From contig NZ_QLLO01000001.1 of the NCBI RefSeq assembly GCF_003259525.1, positions 62,001 through 126,000 of the forward strand: 64,000 nt of DNA, given 5' to 3'. The notes below the pieces were generated by a model. The model saw only the letters and a list, made by a program, of their open reading frames with translations, searched no databases and was not told where the DNA came from. Made by a program: the position numbers and the translations under genes. The DNA comes from Olleya aquimaris. Lineage in GTDB: Bacteria; Bacteroidota; Bacteroidia; Flavobacteriales; Flavobacteriaceae. This document shows, one piece after another, positions 20,931 to 28,691 of this stretch (the stretch's first letter is position 1; each line of letters begins with the position of its first letter).

Positions 20931-21866
20931 TTATAATTCTTCCAAAATTTGCTTCAGTACAATTTGCGCTGCATATGTTCTATTATTTGCTTGCTGAATT
21001 ACAACTGAATTTTCACCATCTAAAACAGCATCTTCCACCACAACATTACGTCTTACAGGTAAGCAATGCATAAATTTGGCATTGCCAAGCTTAGCTTTGG
21101 TCATCATCCAATTCTCGTCCTGACTAAGCACTTTTCCGTAGTCTTTATAATTACTCCAGTTTTTGACGTATACAAAATCGGCATCTTTTAAAGCCTCCTC
21201 TTGATTGTGACTTATTGGTGTGTTTTTCGTGATTGCTTCACTTAATTCATAACCCTCAGGGTGTGTAATGGTTAAATCGACATCCATTTGTTGCATCATT
21301 TCTATAAACGAATTCGCAACTGCTTGTGGTAAGGCTTTTGGGTGTGGCGCCCAGGACAACACCACTTTTGGTTTTGATTTTTCGGTTAGCTCTGTAATAG
21401 TAATTGCATCTGCCAACGCTTGTAAAGGATGTGCTGTTGCGCTTTCCATATTAATTATTGGCACGGTTGCATATTTTACAAAGCTATTCATTACAAGTTC
21501 ACTTTCATCTTTTTGCTTATCTGTTAAACTCGGAAACGCTCTCACAGCAATCACATCTGCGTATTGTGAAATGACTTTCGCAGCTTCCTTAATGTGCTCC
21601 GAGGTGCTTGCATTCATGATGGTTCCGTCTTCAAACTCTAAATTCCATGCATCATTGACGTTTAAAATCATGACATCCATTCCTAAGTGTTTTGCTGCTT
21701 TTTCGGTGCTTAATCGAGTACGTAAACTGGAATTAAAAAACAGCATGACTAAGGTTTTGTGCTTTCCTAAGTCTTGAAACTCAAACGGATTCATTTTTAA
21801 TAAAATAGCATCCTTTATAGTGTCTTGAAGGTTTGAAATATCTTTTATTTTGGTGTATTTTTTCAT
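20931..21866 (-). CDS. argF': N-acyl-L-ornithine transcarbamylase (ArgF' type)
   Basis: The 311-residue transcarbamylase carries the carbamoyl-phosphate loop SSLRTRLS (46-53), HPLQALAD and HCLPVRRN. It belongs to the acyl-ornithine branch: FFNSSLRTRLSTEKAA and SWAPHPKALPQAV are typical of the Bacteroides succinylornithine and Xanthomonas acetylornithine enzymes, not of ordinary ArgF. The residue before EH in the specificity loop (NASTSEHIKEA, Ser89) is neither the Pro of the succinyl enzyme nor the Glu of the acetyl enzyme. It carbamoylates N-acylornithine to N-acylcitrulline, which the downstream deacylase then processes. Confidence 0.92.
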   Translation of the reverse strand: MKKYTKIKDISNLQDTIKDAILLKMNPFEFQDLGKHKTLVMLFFNSSLRTRLSTEKAAKHLGMDVMILNVNDAWNLEFEDGTIMNASTSEHIKEAAKVISQYADVIAVRAFPSLTDKQKDESELVMNSFVKYATVPIINMESATAHPLQALADAITITELTEKSKPKVVLSWAPHPKALPQAVANSFIEMMQQMDVDLTITHPEGYELSEAITKNTPISHNQEEALKDADFVYVKNWSNYKDYGKVLSQDENWMMTKAKLGNAKFMHCLPVRRNVVVEDAVLDGENSVVIQQANNRTYAAQIVLKQILEEL

Positions 21867-21877
21867 ATTAAATAGGT

Positions 21878-21927
21878 CTCGACTGCGCTCGACCAGACAG
21901 TGTTTAGTCTCCTCGAGCGCAGTCGAG
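21878..21927. repeat. Paired TCGACTGCGCTC repeat between argD and argF'
   Basis: CTCGACTGCGCTCGA (21878-21892) and TCGAGCGCAGTCGAG (21913-21927) are perfect reverse complements, 20 bp apart. This is the same repeat family as at 17566 and 28625. The element occupies nearly the whole 65-bp spacer. Confidence 0.85.
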
Positions 21928-21931
21928 AGGT

Positions 21932-23071
21932 TTAAGTTGTTATCTTTTTTAATTCACTTTTTAAAGCCTCAAAAAACAAATCGACATGTTCTTTTTTAAT
22001 GGTTAAAGGCGGAAGAATTCTAATTAAATTGGGGTTTTTAGCGCTTCCTGTAAATATTTTATGGTCGAAAATTAGCTTTTTACGAAGCTCAGCAATTGGA
22101 AAATCGAATTCTAATCCTAACATCAAACCTCTTCCTTTTATCTTTTTTATAGCTGTAATTTCTTTTGCTTTCTCTATAAAATAAGTAGAAATCTCTTTTG
22201 CATTTTGCATAAGTTGTTCTTCTTCAATAACTTCTAAAACCGTTAATGATGCAACACATGCCAAATGGTTTCCTCCAAATGTGGTTCCTAATAAACCAAA
22301 AGAAGCTTTGATATTAGGATGAATTAAAATCCCTCCTATTGGGAAACCATTTCCCATTCCTTTTGCAATGGAAATAATATCTGGCGTCACCTTATATTTC
22401 TGAAACGCAAAGAAATCGCCAGTTCTTCCAAAACCAGATTGTACCTCATCTGCGATAAAGCAGGTGTTGTACCTTTTACACAATGCATCAACACCTTCAT
22501 AGAACGTTGCAGTGCTTTCATCTAATCCACCAACGCCTTGAATGCACTCTATAATTACTGCGCAAACATCGTTTTTTGCTAATGCTTTTTCTAACGACTC
22601 TAAATCGCCTAAAGCTAAAATCTCAACCTCTTGTTGCGCATTTATTGGCGCAATAATTTTAGGATTATCTGTTGCTGCAACTGCTGCAGAAGTACGACCA
22701 TGAAACGAATTTTTAAAAGCGACTACTTTTTTCTTTCCATTGTGAAAAGAGGCTAATTTCAACGCATTCTCATTAGCTTCTGCTCCTGAATTACATAAAA
22801 ACAAGTCGTAATCTTTACAACCTGATAATTGCTCAAGTTTGTCTGCTAATTGTACTTGTAACGGATTTTGAATCGAATTGCTATAAAACCCTAATTTAGA
22901 CACTTGCTCTGAAATAGCAGCCACATATTTAGGATGCGAATGACCAATAGATATCACTGCATGTCCACCATATAAATCTAAATATTTGGTGTTGTTTTCA
23001 TCAAAAACAAAGACATCTTTAGCCTTTACAGGAGTAATATCGAATAATGGATAAACATTAAATAAGCTCAT
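21932..23071 (-). CDS. argD: Acetylornithine (N-acylornithine) aminotransferase
   Basis: This 379-residue class III PLP aminotransferase converts N-acylglutamate semialdehyde to N-acylornithine. It shows LFLCNSGAEANENALKLA, FHGRTSAAVAATDN, the PLP Asp in CFIADEVQSGFGRTG and the Schiff-base Lys in PDIISIAKGMGNGFPIGG. Downstream FGGNHLACVASL is also conserved. It lies between proC and argF', each junction holding a repeat element. Confidence 0.93.
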   Translation of the reverse strand: MSLFNVYPLFDITPVKAKDVFVFDENNTKYLDLYGGHAVISIGHSHPKYVAAISEQVSKLGFYSNSIQNPLQVQLADKLEQLSGCKDYDLFLCNSGAEANENALKLASFHNGKKKVVAFKNSFHGRTSAAVAATDNPKIIAPINAQQEVEILALGDLESLEKALAKNDVCAVIIECIQGVGGLDESTATFYEGVDALCKRYNTCFIADEVQSGFGRTGDFFAFQKYKVTPDIISIAKGMGNGFPIGGILIHPNIKASFGLLGTTFGGNHLACVASLTVLEVIEEEQLMQNAKEISTYFIEKAKEITAIKKIKGRGLMLGLEFDFPIAELRKKLIFDHKIFTGSAKNPNLIRILPPLTIKKEHVDLFFEALKSELKKITT

Positions 23072-23089
23072 ATTTGTTCTTTTTTTGTT

Positions 23090-23158
23090 ATTCAGAGCGA
23101 AGCGAAGAATCTTTTCATTTAATTAGATTCTTTAGTCATATTTCCTTCTGAATGACAC
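23090..23158. repeat. Intergenic repeat, CAGAGCGAAGCGAAGAATCT family
   Basis: AAGAATCT (23105-23112) pairs with AGATTCTT (23125-23132). The outer arms TTATTCAGA (around 23090) and TCTGAATGACA (around 23148-23158) also match. The CAGAGCGAAGCGAAGAATC string is another common flavobacterial spacer repeat. It lies between proC and argD. Confidence 0.65.
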
Positions 23159-23164
23159 CTTTTT

Positions 23165-23965
23165 TTATATCTGTTCTTTTTTGATATTGTTGATTTTGTT
23201 GAATGAAGCCACCATACCTTGAATTAAAGACGAGCTTAATCCTTTGTGTTCCATTTCGTTTAACCCTTCAATTGTACAGCCTTTTGGCGTGGTTACTCTG
23301 TCAATTTCTTCTTCCGGATGATCACCATTAGTGATTAATAAATTGGCAGCTCCTTCGCAAGTATGCATGGCTAATTCTTGTGCTTCTTTGGCATCAAATC
23401 CTAATTGGATGGCTGCTTGAGTGGTTGCACGAATCAGTCGCATCCAAAATGCAATTCCGCTGGCACAAACCACAGTGGCTGCTTGCATTTGCGTTTCTGG
23501 AATCACTAACGAATGTCCCAAACGGTTAAAAATAGCTTGAGCGATTTTAATGCGTTTTTCACCTTGCTCGTTACTACACAAACAGGTCATCGATTTACCA
23601 ACTGCAATTGCTGTATTTGGCATTGCACGAATGATAAATTTATCTGCACCAACTTGTGCTTCAATTTTAGGAATTAAAAAGCCTGTAATGGTTGAAATAA
23701 TGACATGTTTATCGGTTAGATGTGGTTGTATTTCATTTAAAATATTCTCAAAATGAGAAGGTTGTACCGCAAAAATTAAAATGTCAGATTGCTTTACCGC
23801 TTCAGCGTTATCTGTTGTTAAATACACATTTTTATAACCCTCAAATTCTTGAATGTCTTCTAAGTTTCGTTTGGTTAAATACAAACTGGTAATGGCGTTG
23901 TTGGTTATCAATCCTTTAGCGATGGATTTTCCTAAGTTACCTGTTCCTATAATTGCTATTTTCAT
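23165..23965 (-). CDS. proC: Pyrroline-5-carboxylate reductase
   Basis: The 266-residue P5C reductase forms proline from pyrroline-5-carboxylate. It has the Rossmann start MKIAIIGTGNLGKSIAKGL, the FAVQP motif, IRAMPNTAIAVGKSMTCL, and the C-terminal signature VTTPKGCTIEGLNEME. Its place inside the arginine operon fits the shared glutamate-semialdehyde chemistry and is seen in other Bacteroidota. An alternative role acting on an arginine intermediate cannot be excluded, but the proline-type motifs are all present. Confidence 0.93.
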   Translation of the reverse strand: MKIAIIGTGNLGKSIAKGLITNNAITSLYLTKRNLEDIQEFEGYKNVYLTTDNAEAVKQSDILIFAVQPSHFENILNEIQPHLTDKHVIISTITGFLIPKIEAQVGADKFIIRAMPNTAIAVGKSMTCLCSNEQGEKRIKIAQAIFNRLGHSLVIPETQMQAATVVCASGIAFWMRLIRATTQAAIQLGFDAKEAQELAMHTCEGAANLLITNGDHPEEEIDRVTTPKGCTIEGLNEMEHKGLSSSLIQGMVASFNKINNIKKEQI

Positions 23966-24014
23966 AATAAAGTTGTTAGTTTTTAGTAGTTAGTAATTAG
24001 TGCTTACTCAAACT

Positions 24015-24998
24015 CTAAAAATATGTTGCTTTCAATTTTAATCCTTCTGCTTCTTCAAAACCATACATTAAATTCATGTTTTGAATGGCTTGTCCGGAAG
24101 CGCCTTTTAATAAATTATCGATGATGCTTGTCACTAATAATTTGTCTTCATATTTATGCAAATGAAGAATGCATTTATTGGTATTTACTACTTGTTTTAA
24201 ATGAATTTCTTCTTCTGAAATTATAGTAAACGTAGCATCTTTATAAAATTCGCTATACAATGCTTTTGCGTCTTCCAGGCTTCCTTTAAACTTAGTATAC
24301 ATGGTTGCAAAAATGCCTCTTGAAAAATTGCCTCGATTTGGCACGAAATTAATATCCGAATTGAAGTTAGATTGCAATAATTTTACTGATTGATTAATCT
24401 CGCCTAAATGCTGGTGTGCAAAAGCTTTATAGTGTGAAAAATTATTATCTCGCCACGTAAAATGTGTGGTTGCTGATAAGGATGTTCCTGCTCCAGTTGC
24501 ACCAGTTACTGCATTAATATGCACATCGTTTTGCAATACTTCAGCTTTAGCTAAAGGCAATAACGCTAATTGAATAGCTGTTGCAAAACAACCTGGATTT
24601 GCAATATAATTGGCTTTTTTAATGGCCTCTTTATTTAATTCTGGCAAACCGTATATAAAAGTTTTACCATTAAATATTTCATCCTTTTTTAACCTGAAAT
24701 CGTTACTTAAATCGATGATTTTAGTGTTATCTGAAAAGCTATTATTCTCTAAAAATGCTTTAGAATTTCCGTGACCTAAACACAAGAATAATACATCAAC
24801 TTCAGAATTAATTTTATTAGTAAAAACTAAATCTGTGCTACCAATTAGATCTTGGTGTATTTTACTGATTTTGTTACCAGCATTGGATGTACTATAAATA
24901 AAATTGATGTTTGCTTTTGGATGATTTAACAACAATCTAATAAGTTCTCCAGCTGTATAACCTGCACCTCCAATGATTCCTATTTGTAATTTTTTCAT
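24015..24998 (-). CDS. argC: N-acetyl-gamma-glutamyl-phosphate reductase
   Basis: The enzyme reduces N-acylglutamyl phosphate to the semialdehyde. I take ATG at 24998 (MKKLQIGIIGGAGYTAGEL) as the start, giving 327 residues; an in-frame Met at 25034 would add 12 residues with no family match. It shows the Rossmann motif GIIGGAGYTAGE, the catalytic Cys in ANPGCFATAIQLALLPL, and NFVPNRGNFSRGI. It is operonic, between argG and proC. Confidence 0.94.
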   Translation of the reverse strand: MKKLQIGIIGGAGYTAGELIRLLLNHPKANINFIYSTSNAGNKISKIHQDLIGSTDLVFTNKINSEVDVLFLCLGHGNSKAFLENNSFSDNTKIIDLSNDFRLKKDEIFNGKTFIYGLPELNKEAIKKANYIANPGCFATAIQLALLPLAKAEVLQNDVHINAVTGATGAGTSLSATTHFTWRDNNFSHYKAFAHQHLGEINQSVKLLQSNFNSDINFVPNRGNFSRGIFATMYTKFKGSLEDAKALYSEFYKDATFTIISEEEIHLKQVVNTNKCILHLHKYEDKLLVTSIIDNLLKGASGQAIQNMNLMYGFEEAEGLKLKATYF

Positions 24999-25032
24999 TT
25001 TGATTCTTATACTTAGAGATTCTTCGTTTTGC

Positions 25033-25056
25033 ACTTCGACTGCGCTCAGTGTGACA
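25033..25056. repeat. Single TCGACTGCGCTC repeat unit between argG and argC
   Basis: A lone half-element, with ACTTCGACTGCGCTCAGTG starting at 25033 and ending GTGACA, in the 78-bp spacer between argG and argC. Unlike the copies at 17566, 21878 and 28625 it has no inverted partner. Confidence 0.75.
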
Positions 25057-25076
25057 CTCAGAATAACAATTAATCC

Positions 25077-26264
25077 TTATGAGTTTACTTGTTGATAGAT
25101 TTTGTTCTGATTCCCTACAATTTTGATAAACCCTTTAGCTTCTTCAGCTGTCCATCCTTTATTTTCTTCGCCATAACTTCCAAACTTTGCTTGCATTAAA
25201 TCGTGTTTGGAAGAAATTCCATCTAAATTAAAATGATACGGTTTCAACGTTACAAAAACATCTCCCGAAACTTTATCTTGACTGCTTTGTAAAAAGGCTT
25301 CCATGTCGCGCATTACTGGATCTAAATATTGTCCTTCGTGCAGATGCATTCCATAGAAACTTGACAAATATTCTTTGTGTTGTAATTGCCATTTGGTAAG
25401 CGTGTGTTTTTCTAATAAATGATGTGCTTTTAAAGTTACCAAAGCACCTGCAGCTTCAAAACCAACACGACCTTTAATACCAACAATTGTATCTCCAACA
25501 TGTATATCTCTACCAATCGCATAAGCCGAAGCCAAATTATTTAGTACTTCAATATTTACTTCTGGATTGTTTTCGATTCCGTTAACAGCAACTAATTCTC
25601 CTTTTAAAAAGGTTAACTTTACTTTCTCTTCTTTTGCATGTTTTAATTGTGATGGGTAGGCTGAATCTGGTAAAGGTTTATCGGAAGTTAAGGTTTCTGA
25701 GCCTCCAACACTGGTTCCCCAAAGTCCTTTGTTAACCGAGTATTTTGCTTTTTCCCAAGACATATCAATTCCGTTTTCTTTAAGGTAATTTATTTCTTGT
25801 TGTCTAGTTAAACTTCCGTCTCTAATTGGTGTGATAATCTGTATATGTGGTGCTAAGGTTTGAAAAATCATATCAAATCGCACTTGGTCGTTTCCTGCTC
25901 CTGTGCTTCCGTGTGCGATATATTCGGCATCAATACTTTTTGCATATTCGATAATTTCGATAGCTTGAATGATACGTTCGGCACTTACAGATAACGGATA
26001 GGTGTTGTTCTTCAAAACATTTCCGAAGATTAAATACTTAATCACTTTTTGATAATAAGAAGAAATAGCGTCAATATTTTTGTACGTTGACACTCCCATT
26101 TTATAAGCATTCGCTTCAATAGTTTTTATTTCTTCAACTGTAAAACCACCAGTATTAACACTTACTGCGTGCACATCATATCCTGCATTACTTAAACTCA
26201 CAGCGCAATAGGATGTGTCTAATCCACCACTATATGCTATTACTAATTTGCCTTTATTTTTCAT
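25077..26264 (-). CDS. argG: Argininosuccinate synthase
   Basis: The 395-residue ATP-pyrophosphatase-type ligase joins citrulline and aspartate. The PP-loop is VIAYSGGLDTSYC near the N-terminus, followed by the citrulline/ATP-site region AHGSTGAGNDQVRFD. The C-terminal part YSSFYGMHLHEGQYLDP matches the family. Its start overlaps the 3' end of the upstream GNAT gene by 11 bp, indicating coupled translation. Confidence 0.95.
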   Translation of the reverse strand: MKNKGKLVIAYSGGLDTSYCAVSLSNAGYDVHAVSVNTGGFTVEEIKTIEANAYKMGVSTYKNIDAISSYYQKVIKYLIFGNVLKNNTYPLSVSAERIIQAIEIIEYAKSIDAEYIAHGSTGAGNDQVRFDMIFQTLAPHIQIITPIRDGSLTRQQEINYLKENGIDMSWEKAKYSVNKGLWGTSVGGSETLTSDKPLPDSAYPSQLKHAKEEKVKLTFLKGELVAVNGIENNPEVNIEVLNNLASAYAIGRDIHVGDTIVGIKGRVGFEAAGALVTLKAHHLLEKHTLTKWQLQHKEYLSSFYGMHLHEGQYLDPVMRDMEAFLQSSQDKVSGDVFVTLKPYHFNLDGISSKHDLMQAKFGSYGEENKGWTAEEAKGFIKIVGNQNKIYQQVNS

Positions 26265-26880
26265 TTTTATCTTTTTTTAGGAACATGGATTGCTTGATAT
26301 TTTTTAATCTGGTCCACACTTTTTTATCGTATTTGTGTTCGTGCGTTTGTTTTACTTCTTTTGAAGGATTGTACAGCATACCTGTACACAAACACATTTT
26401 TTGCTCTGTACGCTGTAAAACATCGTAGTTTTTGCAGGTTTGACAACCATTCCAGAAAGTTTGATCTGTAGTTAACTCTGAAAATGTTACTGGTTTATAG
26501 CCTAAGTCGCTATTCATTTTCATGACTGCTAAACCTGTGGTGATACTGAATATTTTTGCATCCGGAAATTTTTCTCTGGAATGTTTAAACACCTTTTGCT
26601 TTATCTGTTTGGCAAGACCAATATTTCTATAATCTGGATGTACTATTAATCCTGAGTTTGCCACGAATTTTCCATGACTCCATTGTTCGATATAGCAAAA
26701 ACCTGCAAATTTATCGCCATCTAAAGCAATAACAGCATTACCATTTTCCATTTTGGTAATAATGTATTCCGGTTTACGTTTTGCAATACCAGTACCTCTT
26801 ACTTGCGCAGCATCTGCAATGGTTTCGCAAATAATATCTGCGTAAATACTATGTGATTTATTTGCAATAACAATTTCCAT
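26254..26880 (-). CDS. GNAT acyltransferase heading the arg operon, probable N-acylglutamate synthase
   Basis: The protein has 208 residues. The GNAT fold covers residues 1-140, with acyl-CoA loop YRNIGLAKQI (84-93) and strand ANSGLIVHPDY before it. A C-terminal cysteine cluster, C146xxC149 and C163xC165, may bind a metal. No argA or argJ is visible in the operon, and this gene is its first structural member, so it most likely makes N-acetyl- or N-succinylglutamate. Related GNAT genes in Bacteroidota arg clusters have been proposed for this role. It is preceded by the Arg-rich leader and a roughly 270-nt untranslated region. Confidence 0.75.
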   Translation of the reverse strand: MEIVIANKSHSIYADIICETIADAAQVRGTGIAKRKPEYIITKMENGNAVIALDGDKFAGFCYIEQWSHGKFVANSGLIVHPDYRNIGLAKQIKQKVFKHSREKFPDAKIFSITTGLAVMKMNSDLGYKPVTFSELTTDQTFWNGCQTCKNYDVLQRTEQKMCLCTGMLYNPSKEVKQTHEHKYDKKVWTRLKNIKQSMFLKKDKNEK

Positions 26881-27148
26881 TGTAATTGAATTTTTAATTA
26901 AAAAATGTGATAATTTTTGTTTTAAGAGATTCCTGATTTTTACAGGAATTTGGTTTTAAAAGCAGAACCGGACTCACCTAAGTTCTATAAATAGAAGTAC
27001 ACCCTAAGGGCGACGACGGAAAACGGGACGCACAACATGCCTATTATTGATTTCAATAATTAGGTTTAAAAAGAAAATAAATTGTGATGAATTGTACATT
27101 TTGAAAAATAAAAAACGGGTTAACTAATTTGCTACAGAAGGATGTGCA
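26881..27148 (-). promoter_or_regulatory. Leader RNA between the arg leader ORF and the first arg gene
   Basis: This 268-nt transcribed spacer holds no further ORF of note. It contains several possible hairpins: a U-rich stop just after the leader ORF, CCCTTAGGG (around 27001-27010), TTCTATTTATAGAA (around 26984-26997) and ATTCCTG/CAGGAAT (26930-26949). The segment CGTCGTC (27012-27018, minus strand) can pair over 7 nt with GACGACG inside the Arg codon run of the leader ORF (27156-27162). These are the parts expected of a translation-dependent attenuator. The exact alternative folds are not computed. Confidence 0.55.
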
Positions 27149-27152
27149 TTAG
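27104..27152 (-). terminator. Candidate attenuator hairpin after the arg leader ORF
   Basis: On the minus strand CTAAT (from 27152, including the leader stop codon) pairs with ATTAG (to 27124). Inner TGC/GCA and ACA/TGT pairs extend the stem, with small bulges. A U-rich run follows at 27115-27104 (TTTTTTATTTTT). The hairpin is AT-rich and about 8 nt from the U-run, so its strength is uncertain. Confidence 0.45.
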
Positions 27153-27214
27153 CGACGTCGTCTGCGTGTTGGCAAACTTGTGGGTCTTTCGTTTTTATTT
27201 AAAGATGTAATCAT
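27149..27214 (-). CDS. Arginine operon leader peptide, 21 residues ending in five Arg
   Basis: ATG at 27212-27214 opens a 21-codon frame that ends in CGC AGA CGA CGT CGC followed by TAA. It has a sixth Arg codon (AGA) at position 10. The last five residues are all Arg and use four different codons. It is immediately upstream of a nine-gene arginine operon on the same strand, which is the classical layout of a ribosome-stalling attenuator sensing charged tRNA(Arg). It is too short for routine gene calling. Chance is unlikely given position, strand and the consecutive Arg codons directly before the stop. Confidence 0.8.
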   Translation of the reverse strand: MITSLNKNERPTSLPTRRRRR

Positions 27215-27218
27215 GGTA

Positions 27219-27247
27219 CAAACGTAAAATTAAAATTAATACAACAA
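27219..27247 (-). promoter_or_regulatory. Promoter of the arg operon
   Basis: Minus-strand TACGTTTG (27226-27219) matches the Bacteroidota -7 consensus TAnnTTTG exactly. TTG at 27247-27245 lies 18 nt upstream as the -33 element. The -7 box ends 4 nt before the leader ATG, so the transcript probably starts at or next to that ATG, giving an almost leaderless leader-peptide mRNA. Confidence 0.7.
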
Positions 27248-27314
27248 TCGTTTTTTATTAGTTTTTCGTCAATTTTTACGGATTTAATAGAATTTTGAAT
27301 AAAAACTATCAAAA

Positions 27315-28583
27315 TCACACTAAAAATTGAAACAAATCTGTTTTGTCATTTAAATAATCTCCATAAAAATTATGAAGTTTCATTTTGGTAATTAATGGCT
27401 CTAAATCGTCTGGAGATTTTAATTCTAAACCAACCACAGCTACATCATTTTCTCGATTTGCTTTTTTTGTATATTCAAAATGTGTGATATCATCGGTTGG
27501 ACCTAAAATATCTACAACAAAATCTCTTAAAGCTCCAGCACGTTGCGGGAATTTTACAATGAAATAATGTTTTAAATTAGAATATAGTAGTGCGCGTTCT
27601 TTAATTTCGGCAGTACGTGTAATGTCGTTATTACTTCCACTAATCACACAAACAACATTTTTACCTTTTATTTCTTCAGAAAACAGATCTAATGCACAAA
27701 GACTTAAAGCGCCAGCTGGCTCTACAATAATGGCATCTTTATTATATAAATCTAAAATGGTTTGGCAAATTTTACCTTCATCTACAGTAACTACTCGATG
27801 TAACGTTTCTTTACAAATGGCAAAATTTAAATCGCCAACACGCTTTACTGCTGCACCATCTACAAAATTGTCAATAGATTTTAAGGTTATATTCTTATTA
27901 TTTCTAATAGAATTTAACATCGCAGGAGCGCCTTTAGGCTCTACACTTATAATTTTTGTTTGAGGTGATAATAGTTTAAACACAGAAGATAATCCTGCAG
28001 CTAATCCACCTCCACCAACAGGTACAAACACATAATGAATAGGATGCTCTTGTAATTGATCAATAATTTCTAAACCAACTGTGGCTTGACCTTCAATAAC
28101 TTTTTGGTCGTTAAAAGGATGAATGAACGTTTTATTTAAACGCTCGCAAGCTTCCATTGCTGCATGATACGCATCATCAAATGAGTCGCCAACCAAAACG
28201 ACGTCTATATAATCTTCACCAAACATTTTTACTTGTTCAATTTTTTGATTTGGTGTTGGTGAAGGCATAAAAATAGTGCCTTTTATTTTTAATAATTTAC
28301 AAGACAATGCAAATCCTTGTGCATGATTTCCTGCACTCGCACATACAATTTCGTTTTCAATTTGCGTCGCATTTAGCGATGAAATTTTATTATAAGCACC
28401 ACGAATTTTATAAGAGCGTACTTCTTGTAAATCTTCTCTTTTAAAATAAATATTGGCTTGAAACTGCTTAGAATACCTTGCGTTTTTAGTCAAAGGAGTC
28501 ACAGATGCAATTCCTTTTAACTTTTCTGCTGCAGCTTCTATAGCTTCTAAAGTTGGTCTGTATGTGGTTTTGGTTTCTTCCAT
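27315..28583 (-). CDS. ilvA: Threonine dehydratase (biosynthetic)
   Basis: The 422-residue PLP enzyme deaminates threonine to 2-oxobutyrate for isoleucine. The PLP-Lys motif is EVRSYKIRGAYNKI (Lys59), with SAGNHAQGFA and the phosphate-binding VPVGGGGLAAGLSS. A single ACT-like regulatory segment (about 335-422: YFIVKFPQRAGALRDFV) follows, so this is the short form with one regulatory domain rather than two. It is the last gene of ilvDBNCA, separated from ilvC by a repeat pair. Confidence 0.94.
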   Translation of the reverse strand: MEETKTTYRPTLEAIEAAAEKLKGIASVTPLTKNARYSKQFQANIYFKREDLQEVRSYKIRGAYNKISSLNATQIENEIVCASAGNHAQGFALSCKLLKIKGTIFMPSPTPNQKIEQVKMFGEDYIDVVLVGDSFDDAYHAAMEACERLNKTFIHPFNDQKVIEGQATVGLEIIDQLQEHPIHYVFVPVGGGGLAAGLSSVFKLLSPQTKIISVEPKGAPAMLNSIRNNKNITLKSIDNFVDGAAVKRVGDLNFAICKETLHRVVTVDEGKICQTILDLYNKDAIIVEPAGALSLCALDLFSEEIKGKNVVCVISGSNNDITRTAEIKERALLYSNLKHYFIVKFPQRAGALRDFVVDILGPTDDITHFEYTKKANRENDVAVVGLELKSPDDLEPLITKMKLHNFYGDYLNDKTDLFQFLV

Positions 28584-28589
28584 ATTCAG

Positions 28590-28607
28590 TTCCCAATAAA
28601 ATGGGAA
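28590..28607. repeat. Small hairpin TTCCCA/TGGGAA before ilvA
   Basis: TTCCCA (28590-28595) and TGGGAA (28602-28607) form a short dyad 7 bp from the ilvA start. On the plus strand T residues follow it, but no plus-strand gene ends here. It may affect ilvA translation or be a remnant of another repeat family. Confidence 0.45.
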
Positions 28608-28624
28608 TCTTTTTTAATTCTATC

Positions 28625-28682
28625 TGTCTGGTCGAGCGCAGTCGAGACCTATATAACCTCTCGACTGCGCTCTAGGTGACAT
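28625..28682. repeat. Paired TCGACTGCGCTC repeat between ilvC and ilvA
   Basis: GGTCGAGCGCAGTCGAGA (28630-28647) faces TCTCGACTGCGCTCTAGG, with outer TGTC and GACA ends. It is a long inverted repeat of the same family as in the arg operon, in the 108-bp ilvC-ilvA spacer. Confidence 0.85.
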
Positions 28683-28691
28683 CAATTAAAA

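Noticed and set aside
21268-21777. 169-codon plus-strand frame antisense to argF'
   Set aside because: It is fully covered by a well-supported enzyme gene; the translation is Ser/Ala/Ile-rich without motifs.
28590-28620. Plus-strand terminator at the TTCCCA/TGGGAA hairpin
   Set aside because: No plus-strand gene lies upstream; both neighbours are on the minus strand.
17566-28682. CRISPR array
   Set aside because: The repeats are single or paired inverted units kilobases apart, without regular spacers or cas genes.
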